The notes under the pieces are model-generated. The model saw only the letters and a list, made by a program, of their open reading frames with translations, was not told the DNA's origin and ran no database searches. A stretch of 64,000 nt of DNA from Paenibacillus cellulosilyticus (GTDB lineage: Bacteria > Bacillota > Bacilli > Paenibacillales > Paenibacillaceae), in assembly GCF_003182255.1 (NCBI RefSeq), contig NZ_QGTQ01000002.1:482767-546766 (forward strand). Reading direction: 5' to 3'. Both the position numbers and the translations under genes were made by a program. Positions 16,782 to 26,264 of the stretch are shown here, piece by piece; position 1 is the first letter of the stretch; each line of letters opens with the position of its first letter.

Positions 16782-18812
16782 ATGCGCACCATCCTATCCA
16801 TCTACACTGCAGACGTCAGAAGCATGTTCAAGTCCCGCAGACTAACCATGCTGGTCGTAGCACTCATGCTGCTGCCTTCCGCCTACGCTTGGATTAATAT
16901 TAAAGCCGTCTGGGACCCATACAGCAATACGACTGGTATTCCTGTCGCAATCGTCAATGAAGATACAGGCGCACAGATCGAAGGTAAAGCGATCAATGTC
17001 GGGGATGAAACCGTCAATGGACTGAAGAGCAATCCCAAGCTGGGCTGGGCGTTCGTTGACCGTGCGGAGGCAGAGCGTGGTGTCCATTATGGTGATTACT
17101 ACGCCTACCTCATTATCCCGAGCGACTTCTCCGCGAAGCTTGCAAGCATTCTAGAAGCCGAACCCCAGCAGCCGACCATTACATACGCCATTAACGAAAA
17201 AGTGAACGCATTAGCGCCGAAGATTACCAGCTCCGGCGCAACCGGTATAACGGATCAGATCAGCAAGTCGTTCACGCAAACGGTCAGTGACGCTGTGCTT
17301 ACCGCCTTTCATACAGCCGGAATCGAGCTCCAGAAGGAGCTGCCTACGATTCAAAAAGTAGAGAACGGCATCCTTGAGCTCGAGAAGGCTTTGCCTCAGA
17401 TCGAAGCGCTCGGCCAAGGGGCAATCGCACTGGAAGCCAAGCTGCCGTCGATCAAGCAGAAGATTGACAAGGTGATCGCGCTGCAGCAGCATATTCCCGA
17501 CCTGAATAAGGCTGGGGATGCGATTATGAAGCTGGAGACGGATTTGCCCAAAATAAAGGAAGCGTTGGATAGTCTAACCGCTCTTCGCGATAAAGCAACC
17601 AGCCTGCAAACCATTCCAACAGCCTTAACCGACATGGAAGATCGTCTGGCCACTATCGATGCCAATCTAAGAAAAGCAATTGAAGATGCGAACAAGACAG
17701 TGGCAGCGACGAATGCGAACGGCACGGATGAAGGGGCTACCATCATTGCTGGAGAGCTTCAGAAGCTGACTCCGCTCTTAGATGAGGTCGCGACACTTCG
17801 TACCCGTCTTCAAGAGACGCGAACTTCCTTGAAGGCTAAGGTAGACGAAGCGTTGAGGATGATGGATACGATCAACAGCGACTGGCCAGCGATTGAGCAG
17901 CGCGTGCAGAAAGCGGCCAACTTCGTCCGCAACGATCTGCCAGGTGTGGAGGCCGATATCAAGACCGCGACCACCCTCTTACAGGAGAAGCTGCCTGCTA
18001 TGGAAGAAGCGATTCATAAGGCGGCTGATTTGGCTCGGAATGACCTGCCTGGCTTCGAGCAGAAGGTGCGAGAGGCAGCCAATAAAATCCGTACGCTGCA
18101 GAGCAGCGCCGACTTGAATGAGCTGATCAGTTATCTGCTGCACGATCCGCAGAAGAGCAGCCAGTTTCTAGCGGATCCCGTGAATCTGGAGACGGTACGT
18201 TTATTTCCTATCGACAATTACGGTACAGCCATGACACCGCTCTATACCATGCTGGCACTATGGGTTGGCGGCACGATTCTCATTACAGCGCTCCCCGTCA
18301 ACGTTCGCAATCCCGAGCACAAATTCAGAAGCTATCAAGTTTACTTCGGCCGACTGGTCACTTTCTTATCGGTTGGTTTGGGACAGGCGCTTATCGCAAC
18401 GCTTGGTGTGCTGTACCTGCTGCATGTACATGCCGCAAACAAGCTGTGGTTCGTATTGACCGGTGTGTTCGTTGGGGTTGTATTCGTCATTATTACGTAC
18501 ACGCTGCGATCCATCTTCGGCAATGTCGGCAGCGGACTTGCGATGCTGTTCCTTGTGCTCCAAATGTCGAGCTCCGGGGTGACGTTCCCGATCAGTATGA
18601 CGTCCCGCTTCTTCCAAGTTGTAAGTCCGTTCATGCCGTTCACCCATGCGATCATTATGTTCCGAGAAACGATAGGTGGAATGATCGTATCCACCATGTG
18701 GAAGGAAGCAACGGTGCTGCTCTCCTTCATCCTCCTCTTCTTCGGCCTTGCGGTCCTGCTCAAGCAATCGTTCAGCAAAGATATCGAGCTGAACAGCGAT
18801 GAAGAGATATAA
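16782..18812 (+). CDS. yhgE: YhgE/Pip family membrane protein
   Basis: A 676-residue protein of the phage-infection-protein/YhgE family. It has one N-terminal membrane helix (LTMLVVALMLLPSAYAWIN), then an extracytoplasmic part with the YhgE motif PVAIVNEDTGA. A long coiled-coil stretch (about residues 180-450) follows, with repeated AN(F/K)VRNDLPG-like heptads. Five or six C-terminal helices of ABC-2-like type close the protein. In lactococci the relative Pip is a phage receptor; the cellular role, perhaps export of a surface component, is unknown. The start follows AGGGGGT. It is monocistronic. Confidence 0.88.
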   Translation: MRTILSIYTADVRSMFKSRRLTMLVVALMLLPSAYAWINIKAVWDPYSNTTGIPVAIVNEDTGAQIEGKAINVGDETVNGLKSNPKLGWAFVDRAEAERGVHYGDYYAYLIIPSDFSAKLASILEAEPQQPTITYAINEKVNALAPKITSSGATGITDQISKSFTQTVSDAVLTAFHTAGIELQKELPTIQKVENGILELEKALPQIEALGQGAIALEAKLPSIKQKIDKVIALQQHIPDLNKAGDAIMKLETDLPKIKEALDSLTALRDKATSLQTIPTALTDMEDRLATIDANLRKAIEDANKTVAATNANGTDEGATIIAGELQKLTPLLDEVATLRTRLQETRTSLKAKVDEALRMMDTINSDWPAIEQRVQKAANFVRNDLPGVEADIKTATTLLQEKLPAMEEAIHKAADLARNDLPGFEQKVREAANKIRTLQSSADLNELISYLLHDPQKSSQFLADPVNLETVRLFPIDNYGTAMTPLYTMLALWVGGTILITALPVNVRNPEHKFRSYQVYFGRLVTFLSVGLGQALIATLGVLYLLHVHAANKLWFVLTGVFVGVVFVIITYTLRSIFGNVGSGLAMLFLVLQMSSSGVTFPISMTSRFFQVVSPFMPFTHAIIMFRETIGGMIVSTMWKEATVLLSFILLFFGLAVLLKQSFSKDIELNSDEEI

Positions 18813-19090
18813 GGAGGATTGAAACCGGAGGCGCCCGCGCCCGCCGCCGCTCTAAAGGATGCCTCAGCGGTTATACCAACGAGAAGGCTGCCACCCTCTG
18901 AACTAGCGGTTTTCCTAGAGCCTATTAGGCGTACAAACGGACTGTGGGGATGAAAAATAACCCAATAGGCTCAGCGGCAACCGCTAGCGTTTGAAAAGAC
19001 AGGCTTCGAGCTGAATAAGCGCTGTTGCAATCGTTACTGCAACTGTTACTGTTACCGTGCTTGATCGCGATCAGCCAAACAGCCAATGCA
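18813..19090. other. Intergenic region with a nested inverted repeat
   Basis: Positions 18902-18988 hold nested arms. The outer pair is CTAGCGGTT (18903-18911) with AACCGCTAG (18979-18987). The inner pair is GAGCCTATT (18918-18926) with AATAGGCTC (18964-18972). No open frame or U-run accompanies it. It looks like a small palindromic intergenic repeat. An AAGGAGG directly after the yhgE stop has no convincing gene behind it. Confidence 0.6.
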
Positions 19091-19133
19091 AAACGAAAAA
19101 CAGCGGCACGGGATTATCATCCCGTGCCGCTGT
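19091..19133 (-). terminator. Terminator after the radical SAM gene
   Basis: A 14-base perfect stem, ACAGCGGCACGGGA with TCCCGTGCCGCTGT, a six-base loop and a U-rich tail on the minus strand, 13 bases beyond the stop. Confidence 0.9.
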
Positions 19134-19145
19134 CTTCCGTTTCCG

Positions 19146-20936
19146 TTATACAAGCATATCGTGCGTAATCCGCAGTGCATAAGGCTTCCCTGACGAGTCG
19201 CCTTGATAGATCATCACAACGAGCGAGTCCGACGATTGGTCGATCTCTCCCTCCGCCAAGTACCGCTCCAGATCGAAAGGAACACGATCGATGACGGCAT
19301 GCTTCTGCAGCTCCTTATCGGCGAAGCCAAGCGATGCGAAGCCGCCGGACACTTCCTGTGGCCGTTCGGTAAGGCGTTTCATCCAGCTGCTCCACTCGGC
19401 TTTGTCCATGGCGAAATCCCACCATACTTTACGTGGCTTGAACTTATGCTGCAGGAAGTAATCCAGCTTCATCAAGCCAAGCGTCACGTTCAAGTCGAGA
19501 CGCCCTTCAGACGCTTCGACACCGCGATCGTTCAGGAACGCCCAAAGGCGCGAGAACAAATCCTCCAGCTGATGACCGATCCGCTGCCAGCCCCGCTCCT
19601 CCCAGTAATCGCCGAACGATTGGAAGAAGTCGAATGGCGACGGGAAGACACGCTCGACGAGATACAGCAGCGTATGATCCATCCGATGCGCATTCCAATA
19701 TTTCTCCAGCACATCCTCGACACGTTTAATGCGGACGATGTCCGAGAATGGAAGCAGGTCATTGCCGAGAATTTCGTATGGTGCACGATCCATATAGATA
19801 TAGCCATGCTTCTCTGCGTCGATCCGCATACCTGTACCGCGAAGCATCTTCAGGAAGCCGAGCTGCAGCTCCTCTGGACGAAGCGCGAATACGTCGTTGA
19901 ACGTCTTGCGGAACGTGTCGTAATCTTCGTGCGGCAGGCCGGCGATCAAATCGAGATGCTGATCGATTTTGCCCGAATCCTTCACCTTCGTTACGGTACG
20001 CGTCAGCTTCGTGAAGTTCTGACGACGCTTAACCGCCTCGTTCGTCACATCATTCGTTGATTGGACACCGATCTCGAACCGGAAAACGCCCGGAGGCGCA
20101 TGCTCGGCCAAATAATCAAGCACCTCTGGCCGCATAATGTCCGCTGTAATCTCGAACTGGAAGACGCAGCCTTGATGATTCTCGATAAGGAACTTGAACA
20201 TCTCCAGCGCATAGTCGCGCTTAATGTTGAACGTCCGGTCGACAAACTTTATCAGCTTCGCTCCTTGGGCGATTAAGAACAGAATATCCGACTTCGTCCG
20301 CTCGATATCGAAGTAGCGTACGCCAACCTCGATGCTCGACAAACAGAACTGACAGCTGAACGGGCAGCCGCGGCTCGTCTCGAAGTAGACGACGCGATTG
20401 CCAAGCGTAGGCATGTCCTCCTTGAACCGATATGGCGATGGCAGCGTAGCAAGATCGAGCTTCGGCCGTCCGGGATTCACCAATATTTCACTGACGCCGT
20501 TACGGACCTTACGGTATGAAATACCGAATACGAGATGGAACTTGCGATCTCCCTGCAGCTCCTGCAGCAGGTGATGGAACGTCTCTTCACCTTCGCCAAC
20601 AACGATGTGATCGACCTGTGGAATACGCTCCATCCAGAACTCCGTATCGTAGCTCACTTCCGGTCCGCCGAGGACGATCGTCACCTCAGGCATAATTTTG
20701 CGCAGCATGTCGATGACGACGATTGTCTCCTCGATGTTCCAGATGTAGCAGGAGAAGCCGACAACATCCGGGCGACGAGCGAAAATATCCGACACAATGT
20801 TCATCGCCGGATCCTTGATCGTATATTCCGCAATTTCTATATTCGGAAAATCCTTCTCGGCAAACGCCTTCAGGCAGCGGAGCGCGAGCGAGGTGTGTAT
20901 ATATTTGGCATTCAGCGTTGCCAGAACGATATTCAT
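19146..20936 (-). CDS. B12-binding radical SAM protein (DUF4080 type)
   Basis: A 596-residue enzyme of unknown substrate. Residues 1-140 form a cobalamin-binding-like domain (DVVGFSCYIWNIEET, IVLGGPEVSYD, VVGEGEETF). The radical SAM core has the cluster cysteines in RGCPFSCQFCLSS, then LIKFVDRTFN and LPHEDYDTFRK. The C-terminal 170 residues match the DUF4080 region in position. This architecture is common in Bacillota but not biochemically assigned. ATG 20936 is preferred over an upstream TTG that is too close to the GAGAGGG site. It is a single gene with its own terminator. Confidence 0.88.
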   Translation of the reverse strand: MNIVLATLNAKYIHTSLALRCLKAFAEKDFPNIEIAEYTIKDPAMNIVSDIFARRPDVVGFSCYIWNIEETIVVIDMLRKIMPEVTIVLGGPEVSYDTEFWMERIPQVDHIVVGEGEETFHHLLQELQGDRKFHLVFGISYRKVRNGVSEILVNPGRPKLDLATLPSPYRFKEDMPTLGNRVVYFETSRGCPFSCQFCLSSIEVGVRYFDIERTKSDILFLIAQGAKLIKFVDRTFNIKRDYALEMFKFLIENHQGCVFQFEITADIMRPEVLDYLAEHAPPGVFRFEIGVQSTNDVTNEAVKRRQNFTKLTRTVTKVKDSGKIDQHLDLIAGLPHEDYDTFRKTFNDVFALRPEELQLGFLKMLRGTGMRIDAEKHGYIYMDRAPYEILGNDLLPFSDIVRIKRVEDVLEKYWNAHRMDHTLLYLVERVFPSPFDFFQSFGDYWEERGWQRIGHQLEDLFSRLWAFLNDRGVEASEGRLDLNVTLGLMKLDYFLQHKFKPRKVWWDFAMDKAEWSSWMKRLTERPQEVSGGFASLGFADKELQKHAVIDRVPFDLERYLAEGEIDQSSDSLVVMIYQGDSSGKPYALRITHDMLV

Positions 20937-21170
20937 AGCAGTCAAACCCTCTCATCACATTGGCAAATAGTTTATTACGCCCTATTGTACCATTTTTCAT
21001 GCATGAAGGAGAACTACACCCGTGAATTGCCACTGTATGCCGCAAATGTTCCAATCAGCCGACAGCACTATTCGACAGCTTATCCTTGTCGATTGCGATA
21101 CGATAGAGACAAGCTCTAGGCGCGCATCATGCATCGCGTGCCGAATAACGCTGAAGGAGGCCTTGCCGTA

Positions 21171-22202
21171 ATGGAACGTGCGTGGACGGAGAAAGAGCCG
21201 CTGGTGCCGGAGTGGTATGACCATAAAGAGGACAAGAAAGAGCAAGCCGATGGTATGCCTAAGCTTTCAATGAAGCTGTTATATGGAATGATTCAGGAAT
21301 TGAAGCAGTCCAGTGAACAATTAAGTGCAAGGCTGGATGATTTCGAACATTATATGATCGAAGTCCAAGCGGCGCGGGCACAATTGGAAGCAGATGCCGC
21401 AAGAACAATAGCAAGAGCGAAAGCGCTCGCAGCCTATCATGAACGCGTTGCGTTCGCCGAGGCTGCAGCAGCAGTACCTGGTATGGCGGCTGCTCCACCA
21501 ACATCAGCTGTGCCGTCATCAGACTTTGAGGATGAAGAAACCACTGTGATGGAGCTCGCTGAAGCGGTAGTTGAGCATCCAACCGCTGCTGCCGAAGAAA
21601 AGGTGGTTGAGCATCCAACCGCTGCTGCCGAAGAAAAGGTGGTTGTGACCGCAAATATGACAGCCGTCACGGCAAACGTACCTCATGCCGAAGTAGAAGT
21701 CGAATCTGTAGGGAGTATGATCGAACCAGAGCCGTCTGCTGCCCTCTCAGCAGAGGAGCATGCAGCGCTATTAAATACCGTTACTGAAATATTCAATCAC
21801 TCCTCTACAGCCGTTGAGCCGATTGCCGACAACAACTCCCAAGCCGCTGAAGAACGAATCGTGATTGAAGCGATTCCGCTGCACGCCAAGCCAGGCAAGC
21901 TGGAATCGCAGCCGTCCTACCTGATGTCTCTGGCACAGGAGGTTCTCGGCTTCACCAGCTCAGATGAAGACGTGGAGGACGGACTCGATCCAGGCGAGGG
22001 CGCTAATCCGTTCGATCCAGATAGCTTCGCCGCGCACAGCATGGAGATTGCCGAAGCACAAGCAGCTCCGGCCGCTGCGCTCCCTGCTCAACACAGCGCA
22101 GCAGCGATGTCATCACCGTTCTTCACGCCGCGCTCACAGCGTCATCAATCGTCGAAGAAGACGTTTCTTAGCTTATTCGGCTTCCGGACACGCATCTCGT
22201 AA
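21171..22202 (+). CDS. Ala/Glu-rich hypothetical protein with in-frame tandem repeat
   Basis: A 343-residue protein with no recognised domain. Residues 20-90 are strongly helical (MKLLYGMIQELKQSSEQLSA...) and probably coiled coil. The remainder is acidic and Ala-rich, with low complexity. A 36-base unit encoding VEHPTAAAEEKV occurs twice in exact tandem at 21570-21641. The C-terminus ends in a basic patch RSQRHQSSKKTFLSLFGFR. The start follows AAGGAGG at ten bases. It has no signal peptide or membrane segment. It could be a structural spore or cell-division accessory protein; this is only a guess. Confidence 0.65.
   Translation: MERAWTEKEPLVPEWYDHKEDKKEQADGMPKLSMKLLYGMIQELKQSSEQLSARLDDFEHYMIEVQAARAQLEADAARTIARAKALAAYHERVAFAEAAAAVPGMAAAPPTSAVPSSDFEDEETTVMELAEAVVEHPTAAAEEKVVEHPTAAAEEKVVVTANMTAVTANVPHAEVEVESVGSMIEPEPSAALSAEEHAALLNTVTEIFNHSSTAVEPIADNNSQAAEERIVIEAIPLHAKPGKLESQPSYLMSLAQEVLGFTSSDEDVEDGLDPGEGANPFDPDSFAAHSMEIAEAQAAPAAALPAQHSAAAMSSPFFTPRSQRHQSSKKTFLSLFGFRTRIS
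21570..21641 (+). repeat. Exact 36-bp tandem duplication within the hypothetical gene
   Basis: Two identical 36-base units, 21570-21605 and 21606-21641, both starting GTTGAGCATCC. They keep the frame and duplicate 12 residues. Confidence 0.95.
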
Positions 22203-22235
22203 TGCTGGTTAGTTCGCCGGTTTTGCACACAGAAA

Positions 22236-22275
22236 TAAGCCCTCTGCCAGTATGAACAGGCAGAGGGCTTTATTG
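22236..22275. terminator. Bidirectional terminator
   Basis: AGCCCTCTGCC (22238-22248) and GGCAGAGGGCT (22259-22269) with U-rich sequence on both sides. It serves the rightward hypothetical gene and the leftward protease gene. Confidence 0.85.
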
Positions 22276-22305
22276 GTATATCGTATAGGAATAAGTGCCT
22301 ATGGC

Positions 22306-23844
22306 TTAGCGTTGATTAATAATGGCTGATGTTTTGCCTTGGTAATCGAGTACCGTATAGTGCAGCTGCCACTTGCCATCGCCGAGTGCCGTTACTTCGC
22401 CTTGTGCATAGCCTTGTGGTTCGAAGTCAATCACACGGTTGAAATTAAGTACGATGCGAATGGTCTCATCCGGCAGACGCTTGCGGAGCTCATATCCCGC
22501 ACTGAAAGCCCATAATCCCAATTCACCTTTCGTTTGCTCGCCATAAAGCGAGTAGAAAATCGGATCGATGTTTGCTTCGAATACGAGCCAGCCTTTGTCG
22601 TCCCGCTTAACGGTCCAGTCGGTCAACGCCGCGTCCATATCCGCTGTCGTATCGATTGAAGAGAAGTTCTTCTTCATAAACGAAGCGAGTTCATCCGTCG
22701 TCATATCCTTCAATGTATCTGGCAGTGTCGAAGGAATGAATTTAGGAGTTTGCTCCGGATCCGTTACATAGTTCACGATGAGATCAAGTACATCGTCAAT
22801 GGATATAGCAAAGTTAATATCCATATTCACATTGTCATAACCCGCATACGTAATACCAACGAGTTCACCGTACTGGTTGAACAAGCCGCCACCGGAGCTG
22901 CCATGATCGATTGGTGCACTGAACTGGATGTATGTAGCGCTGCTGTCTCCGATAAAGTTGCTAATGATACCGTCTGTTGCCGTATTTTGCAAGCCGAGTG
23001 GGCTGCCGATTGCAACGACTGGATCGCCTTTATTGATTGTATAAGAATTCGCGAACGCAACCGGCTCGATGCCAAGGCTAGTCTTCGTCTTAATAATGAC
23101 AAGGTCAGCACCTTGGTTGCTTGCTACGACGCCTTCGACCTTAAATGTACGCCCTTCCACATCCAACACTTCTGCGGAGGATGCGCCTGCCATCACGTGG
23201 TAATTCGTAATAATCTCGTTCTCTCCGATTACAACCCCGCTGCCTTGTCCAAGATCGGTAGTAATCATAACGACCTTCTCGTCATTCAGCGCCACGTTCT
23301 GGGTAGTCGTTAGAATATGACTGGCAAGCTCTTGCTCATATTCTTCTTGTTCCTTCGCATAGAGCGCCTCTTCCGACATTATGACGACTTGACGCTCAGA
23401 TGCCTTCCACGCCACCTCAGCACCAAGTGCTTCACCAACGAAACGAAGTGGTACATAAGTCGTACCATTCACAATTTCAGCTGGTGCTGCAAGCGTAACC
23501 TTCTGACCGTTCAGCGTTGCCGTCTTCGAGCCAATCTGTAAGGAAATAGTTTGACTTCCCTTACGCGAAATGATCGTCTTCGTGCTCTGCTCCCACGTCA
23601 CACTTGCATCCAATGCTTTGAAAATAGCAGACATCGGCACGAATGTTATCCCATTACGCAAGTAAGGTGCTTGCGTAAGCGCAAGCTTCTGGCCGTCGAG
23701 GTACACGGCAATGTCTGATTGTACGGCTGCTGCTTGTGTCGTTGCTGCGTGTGCTGTCAATGCACCGCCACTCGTTAGTGGTGCAATTGCAAGCGAGGCC
23801 GCAAGCGTCGAGGCAACTACCCATTTTGCAATATGCTGTTTCAC
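22306..23844 (-). CDS. Secreted trypsin-like serine protease with copper-amine-oxidase-like N-terminal domain
   Basis: A 512-residue exported protease. It has a signal peptide (residues 1-34, ending in TAHAA), then a copper amine oxidase N1-type module (about 40-150, VYLDGQKLALTQAPYLRNGI and VPLRFVGEALGAEVAW), often used as a wall or stalk module in Paenibacillus. A chymotrypsin-fold domain follows with His in TNYHVMAG, Asp in GADLVIIKT and Ser in DHGSSGGGLF. The last 120 residues are a beta-rich domain of unknown type. The GTG start at 23844 is nine bases after GGAGG. The target is unknown. Confidence 0.88.
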   Translation of the reverse strand: MKQHIAKWVVASTLAASLAIAPLTSGGALTAHAATTQAAAVQSDIAVYLDGQKLALTQAPYLRNGITFVPMSAIFKALDASVTWEQSTKTIISRKGSQTISLQIGSKTATLNGQKVTLAAPAEIVNGTTYVPLRFVGEALGAEVAWKASERQVVIMSEEALYAKEQEEYEQELASHILTTTQNVALNDEKVVMITTDLGQGSGVVIGENEIITNYHVMAGASSAEVLDVEGRTFKVEGVVASNQGADLVIIKTKTSLGIEPVAFANSYTINKGDPVVAIGSPLGLQNTATDGIISNFIGDSSATYIQFSAPIDHGSSGGGLFNQYGELVGITYAGYDNVNMDINFAISIDDVLDLIVNYVTDPEQTPKFIPSTLPDTLKDMTTDELASFMKKNFSSIDTTADMDAALTDWTVKRDDKGWLVFEANIDPIFYSLYGEQTKGELGLWAFSAGYELRKRLPDETIRIVLNFNRVIDFEPQGYAQGEVTALGDGKWQLHYTVLDYQGKTSAIINQR

Positions 23845-23935
23845 TGCTTCGTTCCTCCAGCTCTCCTATTAATCTATCAAGACTATCCTATCATTCCAAT
23901 AAACGCATTGTCCATTAATGCAAACTGAAAATTAA

Positions 23936-23995
23936 ATAGGCCCTCCCGGCTGCCCAGATCCAGAAGGACCAGAAACGAGCCGGAAGAGCCTTATT
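23936..23995 (-). terminator. Terminator after the PBP gene
   Basis: The long stem GGCTCTTCCGGCT with AGCCGGGAGGGCC on the minus strand, followed by TATTTAATTTT, lies just after the stop at 24012. Confidence 0.8.
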
Positions 23996-24011
23996 TAGTC
24001 GTGCTTTAGTA

Positions 24012-26153
24012 TTAATCGACGTTCTCAGTTGCGCTATCCGTTGCCGCGGAATCGCCTGCCGCTGTTCCTTGCGTTCCTGTCGTTGTACCGGATGTCGCAT
24101 CGTTCGAGGACGTCGCCTTGCGAGGCGTGCCCGTCAAGCCAATTTCGTCATCATACGCGTCGAAAATTTTGCGGGCGATTGGCGCAGCACCTTTCGAACC
24201 AAAGCCGCCTTCTGGTACAACAACTGCAACAGCGAGCACAGGGTTCTCGGCCGGCGCATAAGCGATGAACACCGCGTTATCGACGAGCTTGCCGCCGACG
24301 GACTGCTGCGACGTACCCGTCTTACTTGCATACGTATAGTTTACGCCAGAGAAGGCTTCACTTACGTTAACGAGCCGCATGCCTTGCTCGACCTCTGCCC
24401 AATACTCATCCTTGAAATCAACCGTATTGAGTTCCTCCGGTTGCATCGTTTGAACCGTATGTCCGTCGGAATCCACAATCTTTTCGACGAATTGCGGCTT
24501 CATCCGATGTCCACGGTTCGCAAGCGTTGCCGCGTACTGCGCAAGCTGCAGCACAGTGTAGCGTGCCTGCTGACCGAAGGAAGCACGGATGAGCGCTGAC
24601 TGTGTACTTGCACTCTCTGCTTCGTGGTAATACTCGATAATGCCTGCGTTCTCGAACGGCAGATCACTGCCTGTCTTAACGCCAAGGCCAAATTCCTTCA
24701 TGTAAGCATCCCATTTGTCAACGCCTTCAAGCCCTGTATATTTCCTATACATCTTGTCCCCGATCATCGCCGCCATGAATGGGTTAGACGATTTGCCGAT
24801 CGCATGCGCTGGATCCAGTGTGCCGTATGCATGGTTCGAGGCGTTCCGGATCGTAACCTCGCTACCTTTACGTCCGAATTTGAACGTCCCTGTATCATTG
24901 TACGTTGTGGAAGTCGTGAACAACTGCTCGTTCAAGCCGACCAGAACGGACAGCGGCTTCTGCGTTGAACCAAGGAACACCATCGAGTCCGCGTGACGGC
25001 CCGCTTCCTTCTCATCCTCGTAAGGAGCCAGCACCTCGCGAATCGTTCCGTTCTTCAGATAGTATTCGCTGTTATCATAATCCTCTTGGCTAATGCTGCC
25101 GCCAGACCAGACGTTTGGATTATAGTCAGGCATACTCGCCATTGCAACGACTTTGCCCGTATTGACTTCCATCGCAACCGCATAGCCCGTCTTCGGCTTC
25201 TGATTCACCTTCAGAATATCCGGGCTTGTTTTCAAGTAAGCCAGATGATCCGTAATCGCCTGTTCTGTCTGCAGCTGTACATTCTTGTTAATCGTCAGAT
25301 AAAGATCGTTACCCTTCTCAGGGTTCGTGATTGTTGGTGGTCCAATGATCTTGCTGAGCGCGTTAATCGGATAAATCTTAAGTCCGTTTTTGCCGCGCAG
25401 CACATCCTGATACATCAGCTCGATGCCGTCCATGCCGACATCTTCCTGATCTAGATACTTAAGCTTCGCGTCGGTGGTGTCCTCTTTCTTGTCCTTGTAG
25501 AAATCAAGCGAGTTAACAGCCGAGTTGAATTTCTTCAAATAGCCGACTAGCTGAACCGCAATCGAGCTGTTGTCATAATGGCGGACGCTCTCTTCTACGA
25601 TATCTATGCCGTCGTACAGATCGCGATTTTCCATGAAATACGCAATTTCTTCATTCGTCAGATCCGTCTTGATCCGGCGTGGCGTTGAGATCGTATTCTT
25701 CTTAAATCCAAGGTCGAGCTGGCGGAGTACATCATCTGCCGTCATCTGCTTAGCAGGGTCTCCGTACTCAGCGAAGATCGCTGAAAGCTGCTCCGCGAAC
25801 GGACGCATCCGCTCCTCGATTTCCACCTGCTGCTCTTTAGCCGTCGAGCCCTTCTTCAAGTTTTTCCGAATATCGGGGTCCAGCTTAAAATAGAGCGATT
25901 GCGTCGATGTCGAATAAGCGATCGGATAACCGGTCGAATCCAGAATGTTGCCCCGGATCGGCGGAATCATAACCTTCTGTGAGCCGATATTGTTCTCCTG
26001 CGCTTTGAGATCAGGACCTTCTACGAATTGCAAAATGGCAAGCCGTATAATAAGCACGCTGAACATCAAAAAAATGATAAAAAAGTACGCGTTCAGCCGG
26101 AACGAAAAATGCCGCCGGTTCACAATATCGCGCTTTTGTGGATCGTCCTGCAT
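24012..26153 (-). CDS. Class B penicillin-binding protein (PBP2-type transpeptidase)
   Basis: A 713-residue D,D-transpeptidase that crosslinks peptidoglycan at the outer membrane face. It has a short cytoplasmic tail, a membrane anchor (residues 20-42) and an N-terminal dimerisation domain containing IPPIRGNILDSTG. The transpeptidase has S396-T-Q-K399, S455-S-N457 and K611-T-G613. The C-terminal 40 residues are Thr/Gly/Ala/Asp-rich. It resembles the Bacillus PBP2A/PbpH group of rod-shape PBPs, though no mreBCD or rodA is adjacent. ATG 26153 has a purine-rich GGAAGGGG site about 12 bases upstream. Confidence 0.93.
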   Translation of the reverse strand: MQDDPQKRDIVNRRHFSFRLNAYFFIIFLMFSVLIIRLAILQFVEGPDLKAQENNIGSQKVMIPPIRGNILDSTGYPIAYSTSTQSLYFKLDPDIRKNLKKGSTAKEQQVEIEERMRPFAEQLSAIFAEYGDPAKQMTADDVLRQLDLGFKKNTISTPRRIKTDLTNEEIAYFMENRDLYDGIDIVEESVRHYDNSSIAVQLVGYLKKFNSAVNSLDFYKDKKEDTTDAKLKYLDQEDVGMDGIELMYQDVLRGKNGLKIYPINALSKIIGPPTITNPEKGNDLYLTINKNVQLQTEQAITDHLAYLKTSPDILKVNQKPKTGYAVAMEVNTGKVVAMASMPDYNPNVWSGGSISQEDYDNSEYYLKNGTIREVLAPYEDEKEAGRHADSMVFLGSTQKPLSVLVGLNEQLFTTSTTYNDTGTFKFGRKGSEVTIRNASNHAYGTLDPAHAIGKSSNPFMAAMIGDKMYRKYTGLEGVDKWDAYMKEFGLGVKTGSDLPFENAGIIEYYHEAESASTQSALIRASFGQQARYTVLQLAQYAATLANRGHRMKPQFVEKIVDSDGHTVQTMQPEELNTVDFKDEYWAEVEQGMRLVNVSEAFSGVNYTYASKTGTSQQSVGGKLVDNAVFIAYAPAENPVLAVAVVVPEGGFGSKGAAPIARKIFDAYDDEIGLTGTPRKATSSNDATSGTTTGTQGTAAGDSAATDSATENVD

Positions 26154-26264
26154 GTGCTCTTGCTTCCCCTTCCTCTCCCGACCGACGGCTCAGCCGTACC
26201 GGGACTTCCAAAACATAAACGTGCTTGAAAACTGATATGTTGCTTTCGACTATGCTATCCGACA

